NCBI GenBank assembly: GCA_030686995.1
Contig: CM060695.1
Coordinates: forward strand, 96,095,371 to 96,159,370
Length of the DNA stretch: 64,000 nucleotides
DNA from: Artemisia argyi
Taxonomy: Eukaryota > Streptophyta > Magnoliopsida > Asterales > Asteraceae
Reading direction: 5' to 3'
The notes beneath the pieces were generated by a model. It was not told the origin of the DNA, did no database searches, and worked only from the letters and a program-made list of their open reading frames with translations. Position numbers and translations under genes: made by a program. Below, one piece after another: positions 24,376 to 37,290 of this stretch (positions within the stretch are counted from its first letter, which is position 1; the number at the start of each line of letters is the position of its first letter).

Positions 24376-27300
24376 TGTAACCACCGGTAAATTTCCACTT
24401 AAATTAAAATAATACTTATCCATTTTTCAACGTCTAAAATATTTTTTTTTAACATTATCAGTTTAACTAATCACAACAACTAACTAATATGATGTAACTC
24501 ATCTTCTGAATAAACGTGTGCACTTAAATATCTTTATATGCTAAGTATAAATATTTTTAAATTTTATTTACCACTTTACGTTAAATACATACTTAATTAA
24601 ATGTTTGCCAGTTATTAGAGTTTTCATAAAACCCTAAGTTATTATATATGATTATATATAAATTTAATTCTTAAACATTAGAGTGCAAGCTTAGGTACAA
24701 GTCATCAATGCATGAAATCGTAATATTAGTATAATTCATTATAAACCTCAGTGTACTTCTTTTCAAAACACATTGTACAAGTATTTCATGCACAAGACTC
24801 TTAAAACACGTTTCTTATATTTAATAAACCAAAGTACAAGTTCCTAAACCTATAGTACAAGTTCCTATTGCATAAACTCTAAAAACTATATATTTATCTA
24901 ACACTTAAATAAACTAACTTATATTAACTTTACTAAATACTAAAAATATATTTTCTACAATCCTTAAACTCTAGTACAACCCTAGTGAGCCCATGCAATA
25001 TTCTTCACAACTTCACCAAAAACACGATTCTTACTTTACTTCGTGTTCCAGCCAACATTCCATACGTCAACTTTCCATACCAAACATGCTATACTTCTTC
25101 CCATGTCGCAAGTCCAAAGCAACATTAAGTTGCTATATATTAAGCATGACAAGAATCAAACGTGCATGCATGCTAAAACCTTTTGATATTCCAATATGCA
25201 CCATCAGGTCTTCTAGATTTTCAACCATGGTCAAATTTGGTAGGAAAAACCCTTGGACAACATTCGAACACCATGCATCCCAATGCATCTCTACATCATC
25301 ATCTTGTATACCATACAAACCTTAAGACTACACCTCACCATGTCTCCTTTTCCTACAACATGATGACTAGAAGCCTTACTTCCTTTCTTCTATATAGGTC
25401 GAACCAAGTTACTTAGCCAACAACCTCACCATACAATTTCATATGGTATACATACATCCATGTGTTCCTCCTTTCATATCCATTCGAATTGTATGTTTAA
25501 GAATAGAACAAGTATGCACTACATCACTTAGTCCTTTTAAATTTTCAGCATGTAAGTCAAAGAGCTCAAGCTACTATGTGTTCCTTTCTAATTCATTAAC
25601 TATAAGTGATTAGAAACACTTACACATCACCTTGTCACCCTATATATATACAACCATACCTGAACCCTTCTAACTCATTCCATGTCTTCGAACTCACCAC
25701 ACTCAAATACACTCTCACTTACTGAAATTCTAGTCCAACGAGAAGTAGAAGGGGGAAAAGAGTCTTGTTCCACCTAGAAGTCGATATAGTCTCATTCTGG
25801 TCCTAATCGAATTCTGAGCTGGTAAGTTTTTCTAACCCTCTTCAATACCTCTTTTAAACTTTACTCACTCTTAAGTATGATGATAAACAAGTTCTAATAG
25901 CAAGCTAAGACCAAAAACCATTTTTAAGTTTCTTTCTGTTTCTTAACATGCAAAACCAAACACCCTCTCTATTATACTCTAAATTCTATGAGCATATATA
26001 AACTCAACAATCAGATGGGAGAAATAGAAACGAGAATCTAGGCTTTTGAATCACCCAAAACGAGTACACGAGTGAAAAGATACGGCCAAATGAAATTACC
26101 AAAAACTTGCCGAAAAGCTGTCAACAAAGTTTCTATGACAGAAACTGAAAACACGCAAAATGAGGCATTTTTGGTCCGATTCATCAAAAAGTTAAGTCAT
26201 GAAAGTTGTCCGGAACGACGTTTTCTTTAAAAATTCAGGAGCACGGGTCCTAAAAATGCACGACAAGAGCTGTAGGTGCGGACTGTTTTTAAGCCCAACA
26301 TTTAAATTTCCAAAAATCTTTTCTTAAACGCCTCACTTTTGCCTCATTTTTCTACCACAAGCTTCGGCTTATAAGACCAGCCAATAGACCCTTGCAACCA
26401 TCACCTAGGACACTTCTAAACGCCCCAATAACCGGGTAAAAAAGAACTAAGTATGACATTTTACTCAGGCCTTGTTTCCTTGTCGCGAGTTACTAGACCA
26501 AACATCCCTAGTTAAAACTTTCGACATGTTTTCTAAACACAAGACCCTTAAGATTGGATATAGATAATCTAGGAATATAGATAAACATGCTAGGTTACTT
26601 AACGGAGCAGTTCATAGGCTTTAAAATTGAAACCCAAATCGTTTTGTATTCTGTTTTAGATCAATATGGGCTTAAAGGTACCAACTTTAGTGATTTATTT
26701 CGACCATCAAATAAGCACCTAAGAACCTAAACTCGGAGGCAAAACATAGACCTTCTAGCATAGATTAAGTAGAATCAGGAACATAGGAAAATGATTAAGT
26801 AATCATGATTTTGTCGAACTCTAATTATGGACCTTCAACCACTAAAACATGAAATAAGTACTTAGTTTATTTTACATAAAAATAGTCTTAGGCACCCTAC
26901 TTTGGGAAATTATAGCGACCAAACCATAAGAGCTCATGACTTCTAGTTTGCACCATTAGAAAGATCACCTGGTAAACTTTTGAAAAGATCAAGAACATTG
27001 TAAAAATATTGTACGGATTTGTCTAAAACTTAGCTCGATTTTGTCCCACATATACTAAAAATACTTTTTATAATTAATTCTTTAAAAACTAAAGGGGTAT
27101 ATTTTGTAATAAATAAAAGATGGAGTTTTCTTGGGCCACAAATGTAATTTTTATAAATAAATTAGTACAAGGTCTGTTTTGTCAACAAACAATAGTTGTG
27201 GGTATAGAGTGTCATTTTTGAAACTATAAGAGTAAAAAGTGTAATATTTTTATAAAATGTTTAATAATATATTTTTATTATATAGTGATTTGGGAAAATG

Positions 27301-28458
27301 TTTTGACACATTAAAGGATTCGAGTTATTTTATAAAACGCGTGTAATAGTTAGACGATAGGATCGAGTTTTTATAAAACTTGTATAAGACATATATTTAA
27401 CGATATAACGATTCAGGACTTGTTATAAACTTATATATCAATATCGAATAACAAATCATAAATTGGAAAAATAGTAAAATCTTAATACCAGTAACTTTGA
27501 AGAGACTTCATGTTATCAAAACTAAATAAATAATCCTTAACAAAATCATTACACTAACAAATATTAAACTCATATATAAGTAAATATGAATACTAAAACT
27601 TGACATAATAACTCAGGTTACGTGTCGGAGACGTTTATCAACTTTGTTTAAGTTGTTTTCCATTCAGACTGCTTTATTACCCAGGTGAGTTCACAGTCCC
27701 ACTATTTTCATACATTTTCTAAACTTGTGGGAAGATACATGCTACAAAACCGAACACAAGTATTTTCTGTATGCTATCCTGCTTTATATTGCCTAAGTTC
27801 CCACTGTCGCTTTTCCTAATAAAAGTCCCTCATATCATGAGCCATTAATCACTTGCGGGTGAAAGCCAATATAGTAAATAGATCTATTGGAAGCTGACGG
27901 CCCATTTGTACTAGCCAGATAGATAGCTATAAGCTAGCCGGATTGATAGACAGATGTACTATATTTGAGTTGCATAGGAGACTGACAAACTCCTACCGGA
28001 GGGCATTATTACTTTCATTTGGTTATGTTAGTAATAAAACATTATCTCGGTAATGTTCTAGCAGTTAACGTTTGCGCTCATGAGGCTTAGAGCAATATAT
28101 TACATTTCAATACTTTGTTTTATATCTAACTTGTGTTCAAATTATTATTTATAAACGCTGTGAACTCACTCAACCGTTGTGTTGACTTTTTAGCATGTTT
28201 ATCTCAGGTCCATAACAAACAAGGATGACATGGAAAAGCATGGATACGGAAGGAAGGCTAAAATTTTATTATTCTTTGATAAAGTATTTAACAATTTGTA
28301 AAACTACTAGGACCTCATTTTGTAAACTCTGATATTTGAATAATAAAGTTTCTAAAACAACTCAATTAGAGATTGTTTTCCTATTATTATAACTGTTGTG
28401 CCGTCGAGTAACACCTAGCTTTAATTCCGCTGTGTATCCCAAATTTGGGGGTGTTACA
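24376..28458 (+). repeat. 5' LTR of L2
   Basis: Direct repeat of 30181-34261. The 110-codon ORF at 24993-25325 is also in the other LTR (30799-31131), with scattered replacements and no sign of selection, so it is not called a gene. Confidence 0.93.
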
Positions 28459-29190
28459 GATTGGTATCAGAGCTATAGTTATAGAGAAACGGGTCTAATT
28501 GAGGTCCGAACTATAACCACTTTTTCACAAAAATATTTTATAGCCTTTCGTTTTCCGTGCCTTCCAGCCTCCTGATGATTATGTGACTTCCAGGTGATTA
28601 TGTTACTCAAAAACTTTAGTAAACTGGTATATGCATATATAATATACCTCTAATCACTTTATACAAATAAACATGTTTGCAGATGCCTAAACTAAGACAT
28701 TACATTTTAATCCTATCTTTCTGAGCATGTATCTACTTCAATATTTCCATAATTTATGAAATTTTCCTAAAATATTGTGGTTTCCAAAATTCTTATCCTA
28801 TTAACGCTAAAAAATATACTCCCCAATATTTTAAAAACTATGTTGACTCACCTTGATTATCTTACTCCCATATTCAAAAATGAGTGTAAATACTCTCTCC
28901 GTACTCCCAGAATACTTAATTCATCGATTGATTACGAATGTTAAGTCAGAAAATCTTAAGTAGGATGATTTGCAATGTCTTTTTTTAAATGAATTGGGAC
29001 GCCTTTTATTTAAATAAAGAAATTATGAATCACCGAACCATAAGTTTATATTTCTTCATTTACATTGTTTTGGGACGCCTTGCTATGTAAATAATGAATT
29101 ATAAATAAGTGGGCTTATTTGTGTCTGAAATAACATGAGTATAAATCCGAGAATCACTAAAATTCATAAAATACAAATAACATAAAATTT
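28459..29190 (+). other. L2 leader, non-coding
   Basis: Starts with the primer site (28461-28473). No ORF of note. The phrase TTGGGACGCCTT occurs twice (about 28995 and 29070) in an imperfect 75-bp tandem that also shares TAAATAA...AATTAT(G)AA. Confidence 0.7.
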
Positions 29191-29192
29191 CA

Positions 29193-29426
29193 TTAGAATC
29201 CATGAATATTAATACATAATGAAATAATTAGCATCGGTAGGGATAATGTTACAAAAATCACTAAATAAATAATAGAATCGCCAATAGATTGACCCACTAG
29301 GCTAATAAAGAACATCACTACGCCTACGAAAGCAAGAATCATGACTGGATGTAAAATCTTTAATACTCTGTACGGAAAACATAACCGAATTATAAACGCG
29401 GTAATAAAGAAAATAGTCATACACAA
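29193..29426 (-). CDS. Small membrane-protein ORF 2, antisense in L2
   Basis: 77 codons on the strand opposite to L2. Mostly hydrophobic with two or three probable membrane spans: about residues 4-20, 29-46 (ILAFVGVVMFFISLVG) and 50-72 (IIYLVIFVTLSLPMLIISL). The segment PYRVLKILHPVMI aligns with PYKMPHPITI of the upstream ORF, and both continue with two spans separated by an acidic turn, so they look like diverged tandem copies. No known family is recognised. It is a single genomic copy in a non-coding-looking region, so it may be a relic, but the frame is open. Confidence 0.45.
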   Translation of the reverse strand: MCMTIFFITAFIIRLCFPYRVLKILHPVMILAFVGVVMFFISLVGQSIGDSIIYLVIFVTLSLPMLIISLCINIHGF

Positions 29427-29494
29427 AAAAAAAATCTTATTACAAATTCATAAACGATTACAAGAAAATAAAAATAAAATTTACTTCGATATTC

Positions 29495-29752
29495 CTACCC
29501 CCATAGTTTATCCACTCCGATAGCTAGAATCACTAGGGGTACGAGACCCACTAAGACCACAGCCAAGAATTCGTAGTCTTTCTCCGGGACATAGGCAAAG
29601 TAAATAGTAGCGGCAACGGTATACATAAGCGCGACAATAGTAATAGGATGCGGCATTTTGTAAGGAATATAGGTGAAGAGATTAGTATTAAAGAATGAGG
29701 ATGGAAATGCGGTATTTATGAGATAAAAACTAGCCGTTGGAACACTATTCAT
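29495..29752 (-). CDS. Small membrane-protein ORF 1, antisense in L2
   Basis: The open frame is 85 codons, but the likely start is the internal ATG at 29656 (context ACAAAATGC), giving 53 residues that begin MPHPITIVAL. This start lies about 58 nt after a TATA-like CATAAATACC and leaves a plausible pyrimidine-rich leader. The protein would have two membrane spans (residues about 5-21 and 31-48) separated by VPEKDYEF, and ends VDKLWG. The paralogous ORF follows 68 bp downstream on the same strand. No family recognised. A cellular or element role is unknown. Confidence 0.5.
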   Translation of the reverse strand: MNSVPTASFYLINTAFPSSFFNTNLFTYIPYKMPHPITIVALMYTVAATIYFAYVPEKDYEFLAVVLVGLVPLVILAIGVDKLWG

Positions 29753-29806
29753 GACCGTTAGAAATTACTATTCACGACCGTTGGGATCACTGTTCATGAA
29801 CGTTTG
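29711..29806 (-). promoter_or_regulatory. Promoter-like block upstream of the antisense ORFs
   Basis: Minus strand: three tandem units of about 22 bp of the form CATGAATAGTG(N4-6)AACGGT (29733-29806), then CTCATAAATACC (29722-29711), a good TATA-like box. Tandem elements directly before a TATA box on the antisense strand suggest a real Pol II promoter. Confidence 0.5.
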
Positions 29807-30180
29807 AAAATTTTAAAATTTTTACTAAGGAACAAACGGATTCATCATCTATAAAAGTTTAAAAATTTTCTTTACAATCATCAAATTTTCATCCGAAATT
29901 TTTATTAAAAGACAGTTTTTCGATGTCAAAAATTTGATTTTTACAAAGTGATAAATTTGAAATCAGTATATTTTCAAGGATACTTACTGGAACATGATAA
30001 AATTTATAAGTAACAATCTTCATTTAAAATAATTTTCTTAAGTTTATAGGACCTTCGAAATAATATTTACGCATGTGAATCTAAATTATAAGTTTTTATA
30101 AATTAGACAATTTGTCTTCATCACTTTAACACCTAACATAGACCGAATCTCTGGACGAGATTCCGTTAAGGGGGTGAGAC
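29807..30180 (+). other. L2 interior, 3' part with purine tract
   Basis: AT-rich, no gene. It ends in the polypurine tract AAGGGGGTGAGAC (30168-30180) that abuts the 3' LTR. Confidence 0.75.
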
Positions 30181-33100
30181 TATAACCACCGGTAAATTTC
30201 CACTTAAATTAAAATAATACTTATCCATTTTTCAACGTCTAAAATATTTTTTTTTTAACATTATCAGTTTAACTAATCACAACAACTAACTAATATGATG
30301 TAACTCATCTTCTGAATAAACGTGTGCACTTAAATATCTTTATATGCTAAGTATAAATATTTTTAACTTTCATTTACCACTTTACGTTAAATACATACTT
30401 AATCAAATGTTTGCCAATTATTAGAGTTTTCATAAAACCCTAAGTTATTATATATGATTATATATAAATTTAATTCTTAAACGTTAGAGTGCAAGCTTAG
30501 GTACAAGTCATCAATGCATGAAATCGTAATATTAGTATAATTCATTATAAACCTCAGTGTACTTCTTTTCAAAACATATTGTACAAGTATTTCATGCACA
30601 AGACTCTTAAAACATGTTTCTTATATTTAATAAACCAAAGTACAAGTTCCTAAACCTATAGTACAAGTTCCTATTGCATAAACTCTAAAAACTATATATT
30701 TATTTAACACTTAAATAAACTAACTTATATTAACTTTACTAAATACTAAAAATATATTTTCTATAATCCTTAAACTCTAGTACAACCCTAGTGAGCCCAT
30801 GCAATATTCTTCACAACTTCACCAAAAACACGATTCTTACTTTACTTCGTGTTCCAGCCAACATTCCATACGTCAACTTTCCATACCAAACATGCTATAC
30901 TTCTTCCTATGTCGCAAGTCCAAAGCAACATTAAGTTTCTATATATTAAGCATGAAAAGAATCAAACGTGCATGCATGCTAAAACCTTTTGATATCACAA
31001 TATGCACCATCATGTCTTCTAGATTTTCAACCATGGTCAAATTTGGTAGGAAAAACCCTCGGACAAGATTCGAACACCATGCATCCCAATGCATCTCTAC
31101 ATCATCATCTTGTATACCATACAAACCTTAAGACTACACCTCACCGTGTCTCCTTTTCCTACAACATGATGACTAGAAGCCTTACTTCCTTTCTTCTATG
31201 TAGGTCGAACCAAGTTACTTAGCCAACAACCTCACCATACAATTTCATATAGTATACATACATCCATGTGTTCCTCCTTTCATATCCATTCGAATTGTAT
31301 GTTTAAGAATAGAACAAGTATGCATTACATCACTTAGTCCTTTTAAATTTTCAGCATGTAAGTCAAAGAGCTCAAGCTACTATGTGTTCCTTTTTAATTC
31401 ATTAACTATAAGTGATTAGAAACACTTACACATCACCTTGTCACCCTATATATATACGACCATACCTGAACCCTTCTAACTCATTCCATGTCTTCGAACT
31501 CACCACACTCAAATACACTCACTTACTGAAATTCTAGTCCAAAGAGAAGTAGAAGGGGGAAAAGAGTCTTGTTCCACCTAGAAGTCGATATAGTCTCATT
31601 CTGGTCCTAATCGAATTCTGAGCTGGTAAGTTTTTCTAACCCTCTTCAATACCTCTTTTAAACTTTACTCACTCTTAAGTATGATGATAAACAAGTTCTA
31701 ATAGCAAGCTAAGACCAAAAACCATTTTTATGTTTCTTTCTGTTTCTTAACATGCAAAACCAAACACCCTCTCTATTATACTCTAAATTCTATGAGCATA
31801 TATAAACTCAACAATCAGATGGGAGAAATAGAAACGAGAATCTAGGCTTTTGAATCACCCAAAACGAGTACACGAGTGAAAAGATATGTCCAAATGAAAT
31901 TACCAAAAACTTGCCGAAAAGCTGTCAACAAAGTTTCTGTGACAGAAACTGAAAACACGCAAAATGAGGCATTTCTGGTCCGATTCATCTAAAAGTTAAA
32001 ACATGAAGTTGTCCAGAACGACGTTTTCTTTAAAAACTCAGGAGCACGGGTCCTAAAAACGCACGACAAGAGCTGTAGGTGCGGACTGTTTTTAAGCCCG
32101 ACATTTATATTTCCAAAAATCTTTTCTTAAACGCCTCCCTTTTGCCTCATTTTTCTACCACAAGCTTCGGCTTATAAGACCAGCCAATAGACCCTTGCAA
32201 CCATCACTTAGGACACTTCTAAACGCCCCAATAACCGGGTAAAAAAGAACTAAGTATGACGTTTTACTCAGGCCTTGTTTCCTTGTCGCGAGTTACTAGA
32301 CCAAACATCCCGATTTAAAACTTTCGACATGTTTTCTAAACACAAGACCCTTAAGATTGGATATAGATAATCTAGGAATATAGATAAACATGCTAGGATA
32401 CTTAACGGAGCAGTTCATAGGCTTTAAAATTGAAACCCAAATCGTTTTGTATTCTGTTTTAGATCAATATGGGCTTAAAGGTACCAACTTTAGTGATTTA
32501 TTTCGACTATCAAATAAGCACCTAAGAACCTAAACTCGGAGGCAAAACATAGACCTTCTAGCATAGATTAAGTAGAATCAGGAACATAGGAAAATGATTA
32601 AGTAATCATGATTTTGTCGAACTCTAATTATGGACCATCAACCACTAAAACATGAAATAAGTACTTAGTTTATTTTACATACAAATAGTCTTAGGCACCC
32701 TACTTTGGGAAATTATAGCGACCAAACCATAAGAGCTCATGACCTATAGTTTGCACCATTAGAAAGATCACCTGGTAAACTTTTGAAAAGATCAAGAACA
32801 TTGTAAAAATATTGTACGGATTTGTCTAAAACTTTGCTCGATTTTGTCCCACATATACTAAAAATACTTTTTATAATTAATTCTTTAAAAACTAAAGGGG
32901 TATATTTTGTAATAAATAAAAGATGGAGTTTTCTTGGGCCACAAATGTAATTTTTATAAATAAATTAGTACAAGGTCTGTTTTGTCAACAAACAATAGTT
33001 GAGGGTATAGAGTGTCATTTTTGAAACTATAAGAGTAAAAAGTGTAATGTTTTTATAAAATGTTTAATAATATATTTTTATTATATAGTGATTTGGGAAA

Positions 33101-34261
33101 ATGTTTTAACACATTAAAGGATTCGAGTTATTTTATAAAACGCGTGTAATAGTTAGACGATAGGATCGAGTTTTTATAAAACTTATATAAGACATATATT
33201 TAACGATATAACGATTCAGGACTTGTTATAAACTTATATATCAATATCGAATAACAAACCATAAATTGGAAAAATAGTAAAATCTTAATACCAGTAACTT
33301 TGAAGAGACTTCATGTTATCAAAACTAAATAAATAACCCTTAACAAAATCATTACACTAACAAATATTAAACTCATATATAAGCAAATACGAATACTAAA
33401 ACTTGAGATAATAACTCAGGTTACGTGTCGGAGACGTTTATCAACTTTGTTTAAGTTGTTTTCCATTCAGACTGCTTTATTACCCAGGTGAGTTCACAGT
33501 CCCACTATTTTCATACATTTTCTAAACTTGTGGGAAGATACATGCTACAAAACCGAACACAAGTATTTTCTGTATGCTATCCTAATTTATATTGCCTAAG
33601 TTCCCACTGTCGCTTTTCCTGATAAAAGTCCCTCATATCATGAGCCATTAATCACTTGCGGGTGAACGCGAATATAGTAAATAGATCTATTGGAAGCTGA
33701 CAGCACATTTGTACTAGCCAGATAGATAGCTATAAGCTAGCCGGATTGATAGACAGATGTACTATATTTGAGTTGCATAGGAGACTGACAAACTCCTACC
33801 GGAGGGCATTATTACTTTTATTTGGTTATGTTAGTAATAAAACATTATCTCGGTAATGTTCTAGCAGTTAACGTTTGCGCTCATGAGGCTTAGAGCAAAA
33901 TATTACATTTCAATACTTTGTTTTATATCTAACTTGTATTCAAATTATTATTTATAAACGCTGTGAATTCACTCAACCGTTGTGTTGACTTTTTAGCATG
34001 TTTATCTCAGGTCCATAACAAACAAGGATGGCATGGAAAAGCATGGATACGGAAGGAAGGCTAAAATTTTATTATTCTTTGATAAAGTATTTAACAATTT
34101 GTAAAACTACTGGGACCTCATTTTGTAAACTCTGATATTTGAATAATAAAGTTTCTAAAACAACTCAATTAGAGATTGTTTTCCTATTATTATAACTGTT
34201 GTGCCGTCGAGTAACACCCAGCTTTAATTCCGCTGTGTATCCCAAATTTGGGGGTGTTACA
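30181..34261 (+). repeat. 3' LTR of L2
   Basis: Direct repeat of 24376-28458. It starts TATAACC (expected TGTAACC) and ends GGGGGTGTTACA, followed by the target duplicate CTTTT (34262-34266). Confidence 0.93.
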
Positions 34262-34266
34262 CTTTT

Positions 34267-35839
34267 TAAAAACATTGGGGACAATGTTCAACTTTAGTGG
34301 AAGGAGGGTAAATGATGATACCTTAGAAACTACAATTGCACTTGATCTTTTGTTTTGTTTAATAGTAGATGTGTAATAAAACTAAGAGAAATACTTGTTA
34401 GGGGAATTTTAGCAACAAATTTAAAATTTTTTGCAAGATTTAGGAGTGAAACTTTAGTCTTAATAAGCGTCTCATGGATAGGAGTTATATGACTAGCACA
34501 AAAACAGTACCACTCAAAAATTTCCACCCCAAATATGTGAGGTTCACCAGTAGATCTCTAGGAAAAAGCTTTCATTATTAGTGCTTGTGAGTGTATCAGT
34601 AGTATTTAGATTCTAGAACTTGTGTTAGCGATGCATCCCGAGACCACGAGTGAGACTACATTCATGTAGTTAGGATTTACTACATAATAAGAGGCATTAG
34701 GATAACCCATGTTTTAATCCGGTTTCTTTTATAATTACATTGACTTCATTGGTCAAGTAATTCTCCCACACCTTTGCGATGTACTCATTTTTAGTACACG
34801 ATACCGCTAGTACAACCCTCAGAGCCTATCCTTTTTTGTTTCTAACTTTAAGCATTTTTCTTAAAGGAAGAATTTGTTTACAATCCACTCCCAAATGTAC
34901 ACCCAAATCGCCTTAGCCTACCTTGTATGCACTCATCTTTAGTGGATTATTGTAATTTGTTTAAACCATTTGTTAATTGTCTAATTGGTTACATGGTTTC
35001 TAAGTCGAGTCATATCTTGTACATATTGTTTTAGGACGATTGGGAATTATGGGTAAAGTACTAGTGTTATGGAGTAATGGGGAAGAACATCATTTATTAC
35101 CCTCATATGTGCGTTAAAGTACTCCAAATGTTTAGATTATCTTGATTCGAGTCTTTATTATGATTTATGTAAAAGTTCAAGTGTAAGGGGAGAACAAGCC
35201 CCTTTGATGTATTATTTTAGATGGTAGGGCAAGAATGTATGAAAAAAATCAAAAAAATAAGAAAAACGAAAAAACTAGAAAAAGCAAGTGGAAAAAACAT
35301 ACGGACTACGATCCCGTTTCTTTTATTTTATTTATATTTATGTTATTTCGTAATTAGCTTAAGTCGAGTCGAGTCTTTGCTTAGCAATGCCATATTGTAC
35401 ATATAATTAACTAAGACAATTCACTTGCCACCAGTTAAATATCCCTTATCCAACAAACTGTGTTTTCCATATCCCTACACCCAACATTATAACCCTTGAA
35501 ATGACCTCTTTGATAGTTATCCTAGGTGCTTATGCCAAGTGGTGGAGGTTTTTTATCCTTTCCCAAGCCTATGATAATCTATATGCTATGACAGGTAGTG
35601 AGAGATATCTTTTCATTTCCATTTGTAATATATATGTTTATAACACCCGAGAGATGAGAGTATCCAAACACTAAATGTGAGGTGCTAGTATATAATTTAC
35701 GTGCTTGTTTTGATTAAGATAGAACGATCATTTGTCGTAATTACTTTTATATTAATGTTAAATGACCCCTAACTTGTATTTTGATTGGTATAAAAGCTCA
35801 TTTGCTTGAGGACAAGCAAATCTCAAGTGAAAGGGTATT
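34267..35839 (+). other. 3' non-coding region of element B after L2
   Basis: No credible gene. It holds the hairpin AACATTG-GGGA-CAATGTT (34271-34288), the hairpin TTTGCTT-GAGGAC-AAGCAAA (35801-35820) and the purine tract (35821-35839) next to the LTR. Small ORFs at 34330-34527 and 35221-35406 have no domain. Confidence 0.75.
35801..35839 (+). promoter_or_regulatory. Polypurine tract and upstream hairpin of element B
   Basis: Hairpin TTTGCTT-GAGGAC-AAGCAAA, then TCTCAAGTGAAAGGGTATT, then the LTR. The spacing of 19 nt equals that in A and C. The purine run is weaker (GTGAAAGGG instead of GTGGGGGG). Confidence 0.85.
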
Positions 35840-37285
35840 TGATAAGGAAATATATGTTACATTTTTAGAGGGTCATTTAAGCCCTAAATCATGATATTAT
35901 GGCCAAATATTACCTCAAATTGTTCCTTTTGTCATTTTAGGTACTTTGTACGAGAATTTTGAAAAATGGAGCATTTTGGACGTTTTTGGAGTTAAAAGTG
36001 AAAAAAACGAAAAAGTCAAGAAACCATGCTGGAAACAGTACCTGACGACGTCAGGAGTCAAAAGGTGACGCCGTCATTTGATGAATCAAGAGGAGGATGA
36101 CTATTTGCACTTGACGCGCCAGAGGACTTTTGGAGGATTAACACGTGACGGCGTCACGTTATATTTCAAGTAGGCAGTCACGTATCAGCACAAAGAGAGA
36201 CGGCCTAGAGACAACAACAAGAGACGGCGTCAAGATAATTAATTTAGCGGCAAGAAACCCTAATGACGGCGACTTGACGGCATCAGGATCCAAAAGCTGA
36301 CGCCGTCACCCTTGTATATCTATATATAGTTTTGGATTTTTCATTCACTGGTTGTAACTTTTGGGAGAAAAACACTAGACTAATTTTGCAGCAAACTTAG
36401 GGTTTCCAAACCCTCTTTTCTTTCATATTCAATTAAAGATAAGTCTTTCTTTTAATCATTCAATATGTATATGTGTTGTTTCATTGATGGTTTATCTTGT
36501 CTTTACATTAACATGCTAGCTTAAATTCCTTTGTGTTTGCTTAAATCTAATGAAACCTAATTATTAATTATTGGTTGTTGATTTGTTATTAGTTGATTTT
36601 GGGTGATTGATTTCGCGTTAGGCTTAAGAAAACTGGCTAATCTCCTATATGGTAACAAGCTTGAACGTCTTAAGAAATGTAATCAGATGTGTACTATGAT
36701 TTTATTGGTTGTATTTAATGCATAAGTGACTATTAAGGAGGCCATGATAGGATACTAAACGTGTCGTCATAGGAAGAGATAGAAGCTTATAGAATTGAGG
36801 AAGGACGTACATAGCCCCACGATTGGTATTAAGGAATGTAACCCTTCATCCAATCAACTGTAAGTCTGTAACAAGTCAATTAATTAGTAAAAGATAACTA
36901 GGAAATAGTGAAATCTAAGTAAACACTCTCTTCCCATCATAAGAAGTTCACCAATTTACTTTTCTTGTTATTTTATTTTATTTGCATTAGTAGTAATTTT
37001 AGGTTAGTTGACTAGCAACTAATTCCACCCACTCTTCCAATACCAAGATTTTTACTTTGCTTTCATAAAAATTTAAAAATACAAAAAGAATCATCCCTTA
37101 CCTTTAGACCTAGTTTACGTAGTTTTCAATCCTAACGACACTATTCCTCTAGAGAATGATCAATCCCCCGGTACTTGCCACTCAATATACTACATCGGTC
37201 AGGTACACTGCCGGGTGGGGATTGTAAGCTTCTCAAGATCCCTTGAGAAGTAAAACCTTTTGCAAGGTTTCAAAACCACGCATCA
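35840..37285 (+). repeat. 3' LTR of element B (complete)
   Basis: 1,446 bp from TGATAAGG to CGCATCA. Palindrome array at 36043-36308, TATA box CTATATATAG at 36320-36329. The target duplicate GAAAC follows. Confidence 0.9.
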
Positions 37286-37290
37286 GAAAC

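Larger units (their letters stand above)
24376..34261 (+). mobile_element. Element L2: long-LTR Ty3/gypsy retrotransposon with antisense ORFs
   Basis: LTRs of 4.08 kb (24376-28458 and 30181-34261) flank 1.72 kb. The duplication CTTTT is at 24371-24375 and 34262-34266. Plus orientation: primer site TTGGTATCAGAGC (28461-28473, tRNA-Met type) and purine tract AAGGGGGTGAGAC (30168-30180). No gag or pol in the sense direction. LTRs run TGTAACCACCGG...GGGGGTGTTACA; the second LTR begins TATAACC, a single change. The ends and primer site resemble chromoviruses (Tekay/Del). LTR divergence looks larger than in L1 (many scattered substitutions). Two membrane-protein ORFs lie antisense in the interior. 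Confidence 0.92.
19483..37285 (+). mobile_element. Element B: Athila-like gag-protease retrotransposon
   Basis: LTRs start TGATAAGGAAATAT. The 3' LTR ends ACCACGCATCA at 37285. The duplication GAAAC is at 19478-19482 and 37286-37290. Order: 5' LTR, gag (21026-22600), protease (22625-23170), short ORF (23197-23469), conserved hairpin (23613-23630), long 3' non-coding region, purine tract, 3' LTR. No reverse transcriptase or integrase exists, so it is a TR-GAG-like, non-autonomous element. L2 (24376-34261) is inserted in the 3' region. The end of the 5' LTR and the primer-binding site seem to be deleted. Confidence 0.88.

Noticed and set aside
24993..31222. 110-codon ORF present twice (24993 and 30799)
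   Set aside because: Same reason: LTR copies of L2. Differences are scattered and many change amino acids, which suggests no selection.
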